Counted from the stretch's first letter, positions 28,012 through 36,065 are shown. The stretch is 64,000 nucleotides of DNA from Sinorhizobium fredii (GCF_002944405.1 NZ_CP024310.1:1240001-1304000); one strand, 5' to 3'. Numbers and translations are program-made. The notes: generated by a model from the sequence alone, not told the origin.

Positions 28012-29518
28012 AGACGGCCGCCTCGATGTCTTCCAGCCGCGCCTGGCGCGGATCATAGCTGCCGACGATCCGCCCCTGCGCCATATGCAGGACGCGGTCT
28101 GCGTTGAAATAGACTTCCGGCACCTCGTCGGAGATCAGGATGATTGCTAGGCCGCTCTCGGCGAGGCTGGCCACGATGTCGAAGATGCCGGCGCGGGCGC
28201 CGACATCGACACCAACCGTGGGGCAGTCGAGAATGAGGACCTTCGGATCCGTGGCGAGCCATTTGGCGATCGCCACACGCTGCTGGTTGCCGCCCGAGAG
28301 CGTCGATATTGCATCGGCCTGGCGGCCGATCTTGACGCCAAGATCGGCGATCCAGCGCGAAACGAGGCTGCGCTTGCGGTCCTCGGAGAGCAGCCCGCCG
28401 GAAAGGATCTTTCGCAACGAGGCGATCACCAGATTGTCGGCGATCGCCTGCGGCTGGATGAGCCCGAGCGACAGCCGGTCCTCCGAGAGATAGGCGACGC
28501 CAGCCTTGATCGCATCGCGGTTCGAGGTGAAGCGAACGTCCCGCCCCTCGATGCTGATCGTGCCGGAGACGGGCCTCAGCATGCCGAAGAGGGCGAGCGC
28601 CAGCTCGGTCCGCCCGGCCCCCAGCAGCCCGGTAATGCCGACCGTTTCGCCGCGCCGGACTGTGAGCGAAATGTCCTCGAACTGGCCGGGCCGGGTCAGC
28701 CCCCGAACATCAAGCACCACCGGCTGATCGTCCTTCGCGCGTGCGCGGACATGCTGGTCGAAGATCTTGCCGGTCATCAGTTCGGTGATGCGCGACTGCG
28801 TCATGCCGGCGGCGGGATAGACCCCGACCAGCGCCCCGTCGCGCAGCACCGTGATGCGGCTTGAAATCTCCAGCACCTCGGCGAGCCGGTGGCTGACGAA
28901 GACGACGGCGACACCGGAAGCAGAGAGGTTGCGAACGATATCGAGGAGGTGATCGGTCTCCGACTGCGTCAGCGATGCGGTCGGCTCGTCCATGAAGACG
29001 AGCTTCGCCTCGCCGATCAGTGCCCGGGCGATCGCCACGATCTGGCGCTGGGCGATTGCATATTCCTTCAGCGGCATGTCGACGTCGAGACTGACGCCGA
29101 GCCGAGCGAGCGCGTCGGTGGCGATCTGCCGCATGCGGCCGTAGTCGACCAGGCGCGGCCGGCGGCCGACCACTTCGTGGAAGGCGATATTCTCGGCGAC
29201 GCTCATTTCCGGAAACAGCGCCAGGTCCTGCCAGATGACCTTGATGCCGCGGTCCTGGGCGGTAACCGGCGACATGTGCGAATAGGTCTCGCCGTCATAT
29301 TCGATGACAGCGCCGTCCGCCGGGCGGTAGACGCCGGTGATCACCTTGATGAGCGTGGTCTTGCCGCAGCCGTTCTCGCCTGCGAGACAATGCACTTCGC
29401 CGGGGCGGACCTCGAACGTTACATTCTTCAGCGCCTTGACGCCGCCGAAGGTCATGGTGATGTTGCGAAGGGACAGAAGCGGCTTTTCACCGACCGTCGC
29501 GCTCGTTGCCTGATGCAT
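28004..29518 (-). CDS. Sugar ABC transporter ATP-binding protein, double cassette (RbsA type)
   Basis: 504 residues from the ATG at 29518, normal for RbsA/AraG/MglA. The first cassette has Walker A GENGCGKTT and DEPTASLTQSE. The second has the degenerate Walker A GLLGAGRTE and the signature STLSGGNQQRVAIAKWL, the usual asymmetry in this family. A longer frame reaching 29737 runs through the dispersed repeat and is not used. It powers import of a monosaccharide through the two RbsC-like permeases. Confidence 0.92.
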   Translation of the reverse strand: MHQATSATVGEKPLLSLRNITMTFGGVKALKNVTFEVRPGEVHCLAGENGCGKTTLIKVITGVYRPADGAVIEYDGETYSHMSPVTAQDRGIKVIWQDLALFPEMSVAENIAFHEVVGRRPRLVDYGRMRQIATDALARLGVSLDVDMPLKEYAIAQRQIVAIARALIGEAKLVFMDEPTASLTQSETDHLLDIVRNLSASGVAVVFVSHRLAEVLEISSRITVLRDGALVGVYPAAGMTQSRITELMTGKIFDQHVRARAKDDQPVVLDVRGLTRPGQFEDISLTVRRGETVGITGLLGAGRTELALALFGMLRPVSGTISIEGRDVRFTSNRDAIKAGVAYLSEDRLSLGLIQPQAIADNLVIASLRKILSGGLLSEDRKRSLVSRWIADLGVKIGRQADAISTLSGGNQQRVAIAKWLATDPKVLILDCPTVGVDVGARAGIFDIVASLAESGLAIILISDEVPEVYFNADRVLHMAQGRIVGSYDPRQARLEDIEAAVYA

Positions 29519-29598
29519 GGACCCTGCGCCTGTCGAACTTCGTTTCACGAGACTTGCCAGGCCGGCCGGAGCCGGCCCAGCAGCCGGGAGAACCCGAT

Positions 29599-29701
29599 TG
29601 CATGTCTCCTTGGATCGATCCCGATTTAAGGACAAAGACATGCAGCAATTCAAAGTGCTACAGCGACCTTTACGCGTCTCGTAGGATGTACGGTGCTGTA
29701 G
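29599..29701. repeat. Dispersed rhizobial-type palindromic repeat, copy 2
   Basis: Arms TGCATGTCT (29599-29607) and AGACATGCA (29636-29644) flank an inner GATCGATCCCGATTTAAGGA-like core. The tail GCAATTCAAAGTGCTACAG continues to GTGCTGTAG at about 29701. It matches copy 1 at 14951-15042 and, in reverse orientation, copy 3 at 33799-33861. It separates the binding-protein gene from the ATPase gene inside an operon. Confidence 0.85.
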
Positions 29702-29728
29702 GGCGGGATGCACGGCGCGCATCCCGCC
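29702..29728 (-). terminator. Hairpin directly after the sugar-binding protein gene
   Basis: Perfect 10-bp inverted repeat GGCGGGATGC and GCATCCCGCC with a seven-base loop, 12 bases beyond the binding-protein stop. It is placed to favour binding-protein mRNA over the downstream transporter genes. No T-run. Confidence 0.6.
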
Positions 29729-29739
29729 TGGAAACACCG

Positions 29740-30732
29740 TCAGAGACCCATCGCGGCGAGGTCGGCGACGGTGTCCTTGTTGATCGGTACCAGCTGGTCG
29801 ACGATGATGTTGCGGTTCTGGAAGTCCGGATGGACGACGCCCAGGCCTTCGATCTCGTCGCCGTCCTTGATCTCCTCGCCCTTGAGCAACTTATCGGCCA
29901 TCGTCACGAAGACTTCGCCCGCCTGCTTCGGATTCCACATGAAGCCGCCGGAGATCGCGTCGGACTTCACCAGCTTCTGGCCCTGTCCGGGCGAGAAGGG
30001 CCCGAGAACGAAGATCTCGCCCACTTTGCGGCGTTCCTCGATCGCACGGCCGGCGCCGATCGGGCCCTGGCTGCCGAAGGCGAGGAAGCCTTTGAGGTTC
30101 GGATGAGCGGAGATCAGGTCAAGCGCCGTCGAGCGGCTCTTGTCGACATCCTCGGCAACGCCGTAGCGCTCGCCGACCAGGGTCATCTCCGGGTAGTTCT
30201 TCTTGATATAGGCGATCGCCGCATCAGCCCAGGCATTGTGCAGCGGCACGGTCAGCGAGCCGACGAAGACCGCATACTCGCCCTTGCCGCCCATCTTCTC
30301 AGCCAGCAGCTTGCCGTGCGCCTCGCCGAAGCCCTGGGACGAGGCAAGCTCGAAGTCCCAGTCGGCCCCCTTTTGGTTCGGCGATTCGTGGGTGATGACG
30401 ATGATGCCCTTCTCCTTCGCCTTGGTGAGGACCGGCTCCAGCACCTTGGCATCGTTAGGCACGACGCCGATCACTTTGACGCCCTGGGCGATCAGATCCT
30501 CGATGGCGCGAACCTGCAGGGCCGGGTCGGCGCTCGTCGGACCGACCATGAAGGCGTCGAGGCCGAGCTTCTGGCCGCGCTCCTTGATGCCCATTTCCAT
30601 GGCGTTGAACCACGGAATGCCGCCGATCTTGACGACTACGCCGACCTTCGGCGCATCCTGCGCCGCGACGGAAAAGGCACCGGCGAGCGAAAGCGAAGCC
30701 GCCAGAGCGGCAGCAAGAAATGTCTTGATCAT
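29740..30732 (-). CDS. Periplasmic sugar-binding protein of ABC transporter
   Basis: 330 residues. The signal peptide is clear: MIKTFLAAALAASLSLAGAFSVAAQ, cleavage near residue 24. The mature part is a Peripla_BP_4 (RbsB-like) protein with the repeated Rossmann lobes: VVKIGGIPWFNAMEMG, IEDLIAQGVKVIGVVPND, and a second lobe with GFLAFGSQGPIGAGRAIEE. It delivers a sugar to the RbsAC-type transporter encoded downstream. It is the first gene of the leftward operon and is divergent from the LacI regulator. Confidence 0.92.
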   Translation of the reverse strand: MIKTFLAAALAASLSLAGAFSVAAQDAPKVGVVVKIGGIPWFNAMEMGIKERGQKLGLDAFMVGPTSADPALQVRAIEDLIAQGVKVIGVVPNDAKVLEPVLTKAKEKGIIVITHESPNQKGADWDFELASSQGFGEAHGKLLAEKMGGKGEYAVFVGSLTVPLHNAWADAAIAYIKKNYPEMTLVGERYGVAEDVDKSRSTALDLISAHPNLKGFLAFGSQGPIGAGRAIEERRKVGEIFVLGPFSPGQGQKLVKSDAISGGFMWNPKQAGEVFVTMADKLLKGEEIKDGDEIEGLGVVHPDFQNRNIIVDQLVPINKDTVADLAAMGL

Positions 30733-30747
30733 GTCTCTCCTCCACAG

Positions 30748-30764
30748 GTTCCCGCAACGGGAAC
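30748..30764 (-). promoter_or_regulatory. Perfect short palindrome in the 5' leader of the sugar operon
   Basis: GTTCCCG-CAA-CGGGAAC, 16 bases upstream of the binding-protein ATG. It may act as a leader hairpin or an operator. It does not resemble the paired sites at 30864-30903. Confidence 0.35.
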
Positions 30765-30863
30765 TCTCCCGGGCGCTTGCGCGCCGGCCTCCAGTTTCAA
30801 TCCTCCTTGACGAGAAGCGAGTTTCCCGCCGCTGACCGTCGCCTCCTCAGGCGACCCACGCCG

Positions 30864-30903
30864 TGCGCAATCGATATTTCTTGTTTGCACAATCGATGGT
30901 GCA
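30864..30903. promoter_or_regulatory. Two candidate LacI-family operators, 22 bp apart
   Basis: The right site TGCACAATCGATGGTGCA (30886-30903) is an 18-bp palindrome with one mismatched pair, centred on ATCGAT. The left site starts TGCGCAATCGAT (30864-30875) and keeps one half. The ATCGAT centres are exactly 22 bp apart, two helical turns. They lie between the divergent binding-protein gene and the LacI regulator gene. Confidence 0.55.
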
Positions 30904-30971
30904 GAGACTATCCTGCAGACTTAATCTTTCGTCAAGCGGAAATCGGCTCTAAGAGATTCGAGGGGGCTCAG

Positions 30972-32048
30972 ATGGCGAACAGCGGCAAGAAGAAGGCGAC
31001 GATCTACGATCTCTCGGTGCTCTCGGGCAGCTCGCCTTCGACGGTGAGCGCCGTGCTGAACGGCACCTGGCGCAAGCGGCGCATCAAGGAAAGCACCGCC
31101 GAGCTCATTCGCAGCCTCGCCGAGACCCACCAGTATACCGCCAACCGCCAGGCGCGCGGTTTGCGCAGCTCGCGCTCGGGCCTCGTCGGGTTGCTCCTGC
31201 CGGTGCACGACAACCGTTACTTCTCCTCGCTCGCCCAGACCTTCGAGGCGCATGTGCGCAGCAAGGGCCAGTGCCCGATCGTCGTCAGCGCCAGCCGCGA
31301 CCCGGAGGAGGAGCGCAAGACCGCCGAGACGCTGATCTCCTATTCGATCGACGAATTGTTCATCTGCGGCGCGACGGATCCGGACGGGGTTCACGAGGTC
31401 TGCGAAGCGGCCGGCCTGAAGCACATCAATATCGACCTGCCGGGCACGAAGGTCCCGTCCGTCATCAGCGACAATTTCGAAGGCGGCCGGCTGCTGACCG
31501 AGGCGATCATCCGCCACTTTCCCGCCGACCGGCCGCTCCAGCCGCGCGATCTCTACCTTTTCGGCGGCCGCAACGACCATGCGAGCCATGAGCGGATCCG
31601 CGGCTTCCGCGCCGTGAAAAAGGAACTCCTCGGCGACGATCCGGACGAATGCATCCAGCCGACCGGCTATGCCGCGAACAATGCGCGAAAGGCCTTTGAC
31701 GCCTTCTACGCCCGGCACGGCAAGCTGCCGCGCGGCCTCTTCGTCAATTCGTCGATCAACTTCGAAGGCCTGTTGCGCTTCATGGCCGAGCATCCGCATA
31801 ACAATTTCATCGACCTCGTCGTCGGCTGTTACGACTACGACCCTTTCGCCTCGTTTCTCCCTTTTCCCGTCATCATGATCCGGCAGGATGTTGAAGGAAT
31901 GATCGCCAAGGCCTTCGAGGTGATCGAACAACCCCGGGCGGCGGCGCGCATCCATCTGGTGGAGCCGGTGCTCGTGCCGCCGAGGACGGCACTGACCGGG
32001 CCGCTCGATGCTCTGAAGGACATCGATCTGCCGCGGGGAGCACCTTAA
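30972..32048 (+). CDS. LacI-family transcriptional regulator
   Basis: 358 residues from the ATG at 30972, with a purine-rich GAGGGGG upstream. The N-terminal LacI helix-turn-helix is ATIYDLSVLSGSSPSTVSAV, where the recognition helix has the SPSTVSAVLN pattern. A hinge follows and a sugar-sensing Peripla_BP domain starts near SGLVGLLLPVHDNRYFSSL. It is divergent from the sugar operon (30732 leftward) and should repress it until the sugar or a product binds. Operator candidates lie at 30864-30903. Confidence 0.9.
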   Translation: MANSGKKKATIYDLSVLSGSSPSTVSAVLNGTWRKRRIKESTAELIRSLAETHQYTANRQARGLRSSRSGLVGLLLPVHDNRYFSSLAQTFEAHVRSKGQCPIVVSASRDPEEERKTAETLISYSIDELFICGATDPDGVHEVCEAAGLKHINIDLPGTKVPSVISDNFEGGRLLTEAIIRHFPADRPLQPRDLYLFGGRNDHASHERIRGFRAVKKELLGDDPDECIQPTGYAANNARKAFDAFYARHGKLPRGLFVNSSINFEGLLRFMAEHPHNNFIDLVVGCYDYDPFASFLPFPVIMIRQDVEGMIAKAFEVIEQPRAAARIHLVEPVLVPPRTALTGPLDALKDIDLPRGAP

Positions 32049-32058
32049 ATATTCTCTG

Positions 32059-32081
32059 TACATTAGCTGCCTTGCAATGTA
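32059..32081 (+). promoter_or_regulatory. TACATT-N11-AATGTA inverted repeat upstream of the Lrp gene
   Basis: Perfect 6-bp arms, 11 bases between them, ending 11 bases before the Lrp-family ATG. Probably an autoregulatory Lrp site. It could also overlap the promoter. Confidence 0.45.
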
Positions 32082-32091
32082 TTTTTCTGTA

Positions 32092-32565
32092 ATGGACATT
32101 ACAGACAAAAAAATCATTGGAATCCTAGCCAACGACGCTCGTGCCTCGCTGACGGACATCGGCGCCGCGGTGGACCTTTCGCCCTCGGCGGTCAACGAAC
32201 GCATCCGCCGCCTGGTGACGAGCGGCGTCATCCGCCGCTTCACGCTCGAGGTCGATCACCGGATCCTCGGCTTCGACGTGCTTGCCTTCGTCTGGATCGC
32301 GCTGGCGACCGATGCCGACGAGAGCGAGTTTCGCAGCTTCATCGCCTCCCACCCGGCGGTTGCCGAGTGCCATCACGTGACCGGCGCCTGGTCCTACTGC
32401 GCCAAGGTGCGCATGCCGACGCTCGGCGACATCGAACCGTTTCTAGCGGAACTGAAGGCGCGCCGCTATCTCGCCCGCAGCGAGACTGTCCTGGCGCTCT
32501 CCACCGCCACGGAACGTCCGGTCACCTTGCCCGCGGGCGACGAGGCGAAGCGAGTGAGATCATGA
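32092..32565 (+). CDS. Lrp/AsnC-family transcriptional regulator
   Basis: 157 residues from the ATG at 32092 (MDITDKKIIGILANDAR). The N-terminal helix-turn-helix contains LTDIGAAVDLSPSAVNERIR and a C-terminal RAM effector domain contains VAECHHVTGAWSYCAKVRMP. A start five codons upstream (32077) is less likely. It overlaps the LysE-family exporter gene by four bases (ATGA). The pairing suggests it senses an amino acid and switches on export. Confidence 0.9.
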   Translation: MDITDKKIIGILANDARASLTDIGAAVDLSPSAVNERIRRLVTSGVIRRFTLEVDHRILGFDVLAFVWIALATDADESEFRSFIASHPAVAECHHVTGAWSYCAKVRMPTLGDIEPFLAELKARRYLARSETVLALSTATERPVTLPAGDEAKRVRS

Positions 32566-33188
32566 CCCTGTTCCTCTTCGCGAAGGGGCTGCTCCTCGGC
32601 CTTGCCATTGCCGCACCGCTCGGTCCGATCGGCGCGCTGTGCATCAGCCGTACGCTCGAGCGCGGCTTCTGGGCCGGCGTCGCCGGCGGTCTCGGCACGG
32701 CGCTGGCCGATGCAACCTATGCGATGATGGCGGCTGCCGGCTTTGCGGCCTTTGCGACGTTTCTCGCGACGCTTTCGGTGCCGCTCGGCGTCTTCGGCGG
32801 TGTCTTCATGCTCTGGCTCGGCTGGCGAGGATTGACGCCGCGGCCGATGGCGGCGGCGGCCGAGATTGGTGCACGCGATCTGCTGCACACCACCACCGCG
32901 ACCTTCCTGCTGACGATGGCGAACCCGACCACGATCCTGACCTTCGCGGCGATCTTTGCGGGCCTCGGGCTTGCCGCCGTCGGCGATGGAAGGAGCGCCG
33001 CGATCCTGGTCGCCGGTGTCTTCCTCGGATCGCTCGGCTGGTGGTTCCTCCTGAGCGGCGGCGTCGCCCTTGCCAAGACCCGGCTGCCCGACGGTTTTTC
33101 CGCCTGGACCTCGCGTCTTTCCGGATTTCTCCTCATCGCTTTCGGCTTCGCCGCCCTTGCCTCGGCAGCGTCCGGCCTTGCAGGGTAG
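32562..33188 (+). CDS. LysE-family amino-acid exporter
   Basis: 208 residues with about six membrane spans. The N-terminus FAKGLLLGLAIAAPLGPIGA carries the family GP motif, followed by RTLERGFWAGVAGGLGTALADATY; later NPTTILTFAAIF is also typical. It would export an amino acid or similar metabolite across the inner membrane. It is translationally coupled to the Lrp-type regulator just upstream. A longer in-frame start at 32367 would overlap that gene and is rejected. Confidence 0.9.
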   Translation: MTLFLFAKGLLLGLAIAAPLGPIGALCISRTLERGFWAGVAGGLGTALADATYAMMAAAGFAAFATFLATLSVPLGVFGGVFMLWLGWRGLTPRPMAAAAEIGARDLLHTTTATFLLTMANPTTILTFAAIFAGLGLAAVGDGRSAAILVAGVFLGSLGWWFLLSGGVALAKTRLPDGFSAWTSRLSGFLLIAFGFAALASAASGLAG

Positions 33189-33280
33189 CGATTCATTTCG
33201 CAGCGACACGCGGCCAATACTCCTCCTTGCCGCAAAAGCGCCGTTTCAACCATAGAATTTAGCGCGCAGTGATTGCATCC

Positions 33281-33296
33281 GCTCGCTTATGCGAGC
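33281..33296 (+). promoter_or_regulatory. Short perfect hairpin upstream of the PraR-like regulator
   Basis: GCTCGC-TTAT-GCGAGC, followed within 15 bases by the dyad TACA-TATAAC-TGTA. The dyad is a plausible operator or promoter element for the gene starting at 33343. Confidence 0.3.
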
Positions 33297-33342
33297 AGAC
33301 TTACATATAACTGTAGTGAGAGATCGCGAGGAGAATCGTTTA

Positions 33343-33795
33343 ATGAAGAAGAATCCAAATCCGATCGATACCTTCGTTGGTTCGCGGGTCAGAATGCGCA
33401 GATTGATGGTCGGAATGAGCCAGGAAAAACTCGCCGACGGCCTCGGGATCACATTCCAGCAGGTGCAGAAATACGAGAAGGGCACGAACCGCATCGGCGC
33501 GAGCCGGTTGCAGGCGATCGCCGATATTCTCGGCGTGCATCCGAGCTTCTTCTTCCAGCAGGACGAGAAGCCAGAGGCGCGAGAAACTGCGGCCGATGTG
33601 CATGAGTCGCACGAAATCTCTTCCTTTGTCGCCTCCAAGGAGGGGATCGCGCTCAACAGGGCATTCCTGAAGATCGCCGATCCGGTCTTGCGGAAGAAGA
33701 TCATCGCCCTCGTCGCCGCCATGGCAAATTCCGGCGAGGCGGAACAGTCGGCCGTGCCGTCGGCGGCCCGCCATGCCGAACCCTTGCACAGCTAA
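33343..33795 (+). CDS. Xre-family regulator, PraR/PhrR-like
   Basis: 150 residues from the ATG at 33343, with GAGGAG eight bases upstream. The Cro/CI helix-turn-helix spans about residues 10-70: RVRMRRLMVGMSQEKLADGL, then TFQQVQKYEKGTNRIGASRL. The C-terminal tail has a helical ADPVLRKKIIALVAAMA segment. This layout matches the rhizobial PraR/PhrR stress and quorum regulators. Its target genes are not evident here. It precedes the repeat and tfuA-like gene by 63 bases. Confidence 0.85.
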   Translation: MKKNPNPIDTFVGSRVRMRRLMVGMSQEKLADGLGITFQQVQKYEKGTNRIGASRLQAIADILGVHPSFFFQQDEKPEARETAADVHESHEISSFVASKEGIALNRAFLKIADPVLRKKIIALVAAMANSGEAEQSAVPSAARHAEPLHS

Positions 33796-33798
33796 GAC

Positions 33799-33861
33799 CT
33801 GCAGCGCCGCGCGTCCTATCAGGCGCGCAACGGCTGCTGCAGCGCTTTGGACTGCTGCATG
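33799..33861. repeat. Dispersed repeat, copy 3 (tail part), ending in the tfuA-like start codon
   Basis: CTGCAGCGCCGCGCGTCCT at the left end through to GCTTTGGACTGCTGCATG at the right end matches the reverse complement of the tail of copy 2. The palindromic head is absent. The terminal ATG of GCTGCATG is the start codon of the next gene. Confidence 0.7.
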
Positions 33862-34587
33862 AAAATCCTATTCGTCGGCCCGACCGTCCCCGATGCGGCC
33901 AGAATTGCCGGCGACGCACTGGCCGTCCGGCCGCCCGCCACGCAGGGCGATCTCGTCCGCGCCGTCAACGAAGGGGCCACGGCCATCGGCCTGATCGACG
34001 GGAATTTCGAATATGTCGCTCCCGTCTGGCACAAGGAAATACTATTCGCCCTCTCTCAGGGTGTCGCAGTCCTCGGCGCCGCCAGCATGGGCGCCCTGCG
34101 GGCGGCCGAATGCGCCCCCTTCGGCATGGTCGGGATCGGTGCCGTTTTTCGCCAGTATATCGACGGCGAGACGGTGGACGACTCGGACGTGGCACTGCTG
34201 CATGCACCACGGGAACTCGGCTATGCGCCGCTTACGGTGCCGCTCGTCAATCTGCGTGCGACGCTGCGCCACCTCACGGAGCAGAATCTGTTATCGCACT
34301 CGGATGCGGCGCGCACCGCCGATGCGGCGGCAAGCCTGTTCTACAAGGAACGGAGCTGGGCCGCGATCTTTGCCCGCGCGGGCTTTGCGTCCGGAACCGA
34401 TGCGGTGATGCTGCGCGCCAACTATGTCGACCAGAAGCGCATCGATGCACTCGAGCTTCTTGAAGCGCTGCAACGGATGCCGGCGGAAAGACGTGCGGCT
34501 CCGCGAGACTGGAATTTCAACGCAACCAGTCTCTGGACGACGATGCTGAGCCGGCTGCCTCCGTTCACCGAAATGGCGGATGTCTGA
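33859..34587 (+). CDS. TfuA-like protein (orphan, no YcaO neighbour)
   Basis: 242 residues from the ATG at 33859; a TTG four codons earlier is the only alternative and there is no clear ribosome site. The TfuA core (PF07812 type) is well preserved: ILFVGPTVPDA, PPATQGDLVRAV, IGLIDGNFEYVAPVWHKEIL and VLGAASMGALRAAE. TfuA proteins usually partner a YcaO enzyme in peptide thioamide or azoline formation, first seen with trifolitoxin. No YcaO gene or precursor peptide is in this window. The partner, if any, must be elsewhere, so the function here is uncertain. Confidence 0.85.
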   Translation: MKILFVGPTVPDAARIAGDALAVRPPATQGDLVRAVNEGATAIGLIDGNFEYVAPVWHKEILFALSQGVAVLGAASMGALRAAECAPFGMVGIGAVFRQYIDGETVDDSDVALLHAPRELGYAPLTVPLVNLRATLRHLTEQNLLSHSDAARTADAAASLFYKERSWAAIFARAGFASGTDAVMLRANYVDQKRIDALELLEALQRMPAERRAAPRDWNFNATSLWTTMLSRLPPFTEMADV

Positions 34588-34698
34588 ACGGCAGTGCGCT
34601 TTGGCTGATCGAATAGCTCGCCTCCATGGCTTCTCCATTGTGTTCTGCCACAGCCCATGGAATGTGATCGGGCTGGGAGAGAAGGCGCGAGTCGAATA

Positions 34699-35577
34699 AT
34701 GGCAGAAGGCGAGGCAGACGGTCGCATCGCGGAACTCGTCGAGAACATTCTCGCCGAGAGGCCCCTGAGGGCCGCCGGCTTCATCGTGACGATCTATGGA
34801 GACGTCGTGGAGCCCCGCGGCGGCATCGTTTGGATCGGCAATCTGATCGACACCTGCGCCGCGGTCGGCATCAGCGAAACGCTGGTGCGAACCGCCGTCT
34901 CGCGGCTGGTCGCGGCCGGGCAGTTGCTCGGCGAGAGAGAAGGACGGCGCAGCTACTATCGCCTTTCGAAAGCAGCCGGCAGCGACTTCGCTGCCGCGGC
35001 ACGGATCATTTTCGGCAGCGCGCAGGCGGAAAGCTGGCAACTGGTGCATCTGAGCGGCGCCCGGGCCGAGGAAAGGATGCAGGCCCTCGAGCGCGCCGGC
35101 TACGCACGGCTAGACCCGCGCCTCGCCATCGGGCCTGCGAGAGAGAGGCCGGAATCGGCCGACGCCCTGGTGCTGCGCGCCGACTCGCCCGATTCGAAGG
35201 CGCTCGCCGCCTTTGTCCAGACCTATTGGGACCTCGCACCGCACGCTGCCGCCTATCGCCGATTCATCGACCAGTTCGCACCGGTGGTCCTTCTTGCGCA
35301 GAGCCTAGCGCCGGCCGCGGCGCTAACGATGCGGCTGCTTCTGATCCACCGGTTCCGCACCGTCCTGCTGCATGACCCCCGCCTGCCTTCTGCCGCTTTG
35401 CCTGAGGATTGGCCCGGCATGGAGGCGCGCCGCCTATTCGCCGCGCTTTACCGGCTCCTGTCGCCCTTAGCCGACGCCCATATCGGGCGGACCTTCGTCA
35501 GCGGGTCCGGTCCGCTCCCCGACGTCACCGAGGAGACTAAAAGGCGCCTTGCCCTGCTCGAAGCACAGGCTGCTTAG
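34699..35577 (+). CDS. PaaX-family transcriptional regulator
   Basis: 292 residues from the ATG at 34699. The winged-helix part includes AAGFIVTIYGDVVEPRGG, ISETLVRTAVSRLVAAGQL and the wing GEREGRRSYYRLS. The middle and C-terminal PaaX domains follow (SWQLVHLSGARAEERM, LLLIHRFRTVLLHDPRLP). PaaX represses phenylacetyl-CoA degradation genes and senses phenylacetyl-CoA. No paa catabolic gene is in the window, so the target may be distant or different. Confidence 0.9.
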   Translation: MAEGEADGRIAELVENILAERPLRAAGFIVTIYGDVVEPRGGIVWIGNLIDTCAAVGISETLVRTAVSRLVAAGQLLGEREGRRSYYRLSKAAGSDFAAAARIIFGSAQAESWQLVHLSGARAEERMQALERAGYARLDPRLAIGPARERPESADALVLRADSPDSKALAAFVQTYWDLAPHAAAYRRFIDQFAPVVLLAQSLAPAAALTMRLLLIHRFRTVLLHDPRLPSAALPEDWPGMEARRLFAALYRLLSPLADAHIGRTFVSGSGPLPDVTEETKRRLALLEAQAA

Positions 35578-35587
35578 CTGCAGGCCA

Positions 35588-36058
35588 CTACACCGGAACG
35601 GCGGTCGAGTATTTCACGCTCTTCAGCGCGAAATGCGAGGACGAATTCGCCACCGCGTCATGCGTCAGGATGCCGTGCATCAGCAATCGCTCGTAATCGG
35701 CAACGTCCGCCACGACGACGCGCAAGAGATAGTCCCACTCGCCCGACATCGAATAGCATTCCAGCACTTCTTCGTGGCTCTCGACGAAGCGTTCGAAGCT
35801 TCGGCGGGCGACCAGGTCGTGCGACTTCATCCGCACATGACAGAAGACGTTCAGACCACGCCCGACCAGGTCCGGATTGACGAGCCGAACGGCCTTTCCG
35901 AGCACGCCGGCCGTATCGAGCGCCTTGATCCGCCGCCAGCAGGAGGCCGGCGAGGCACCCACCGCCTCGGCCAGCGCAGCGTGGCTGATATCGGCCTGTT
36001 CCTGGAGGATTCTCAGGATCTTTCGGTCGACCGTATCGAGATTGAACGTGCTCATCAT
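35588..36058 (-). CDS. bkdR: Lrp/AsnC-family regulator, BkdR-like
   Basis: 156 residues starting at a double ATG (36058/36055). The N-terminal helix-turn-helix is ISHAALAEAVGASPASCWRR. The C-terminal RAM domain has VFCHVRMKSHDLVARRSFE and ECYSMSGEWDYLLRVVV. It is divergent from the branched-chain 2-oxoacid dehydrogenase operon at 36177, as BkdR is from bkd in other bacteria, so it probably activates that operon in response to branched-chain amino acids. It ends 10 bases after the convergent PaaX gene. Confidence 0.85.
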   Translation of the reverse strand: MMSTFNLDTVDRKILRILQEQADISHAALAEAVGASPASCWRRIKALDTAGVLGKAVRLVNPDLVGRGLNVFCHVRMKSHDLVARRSFERFVESHEEVLECYSMSGEWDYLLRVVVADVADYERLLMHGILTHDAVANSSSHFALKSVKYSTAVPV

Positions 36059-36065
36059 AATTCTT

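Noticed and set aside
29519..29737. N-terminal extension of the sugar ABC ATPase frame
   Set aside because: The extension is translated from the dispersed repeat. The family start is at 29518.
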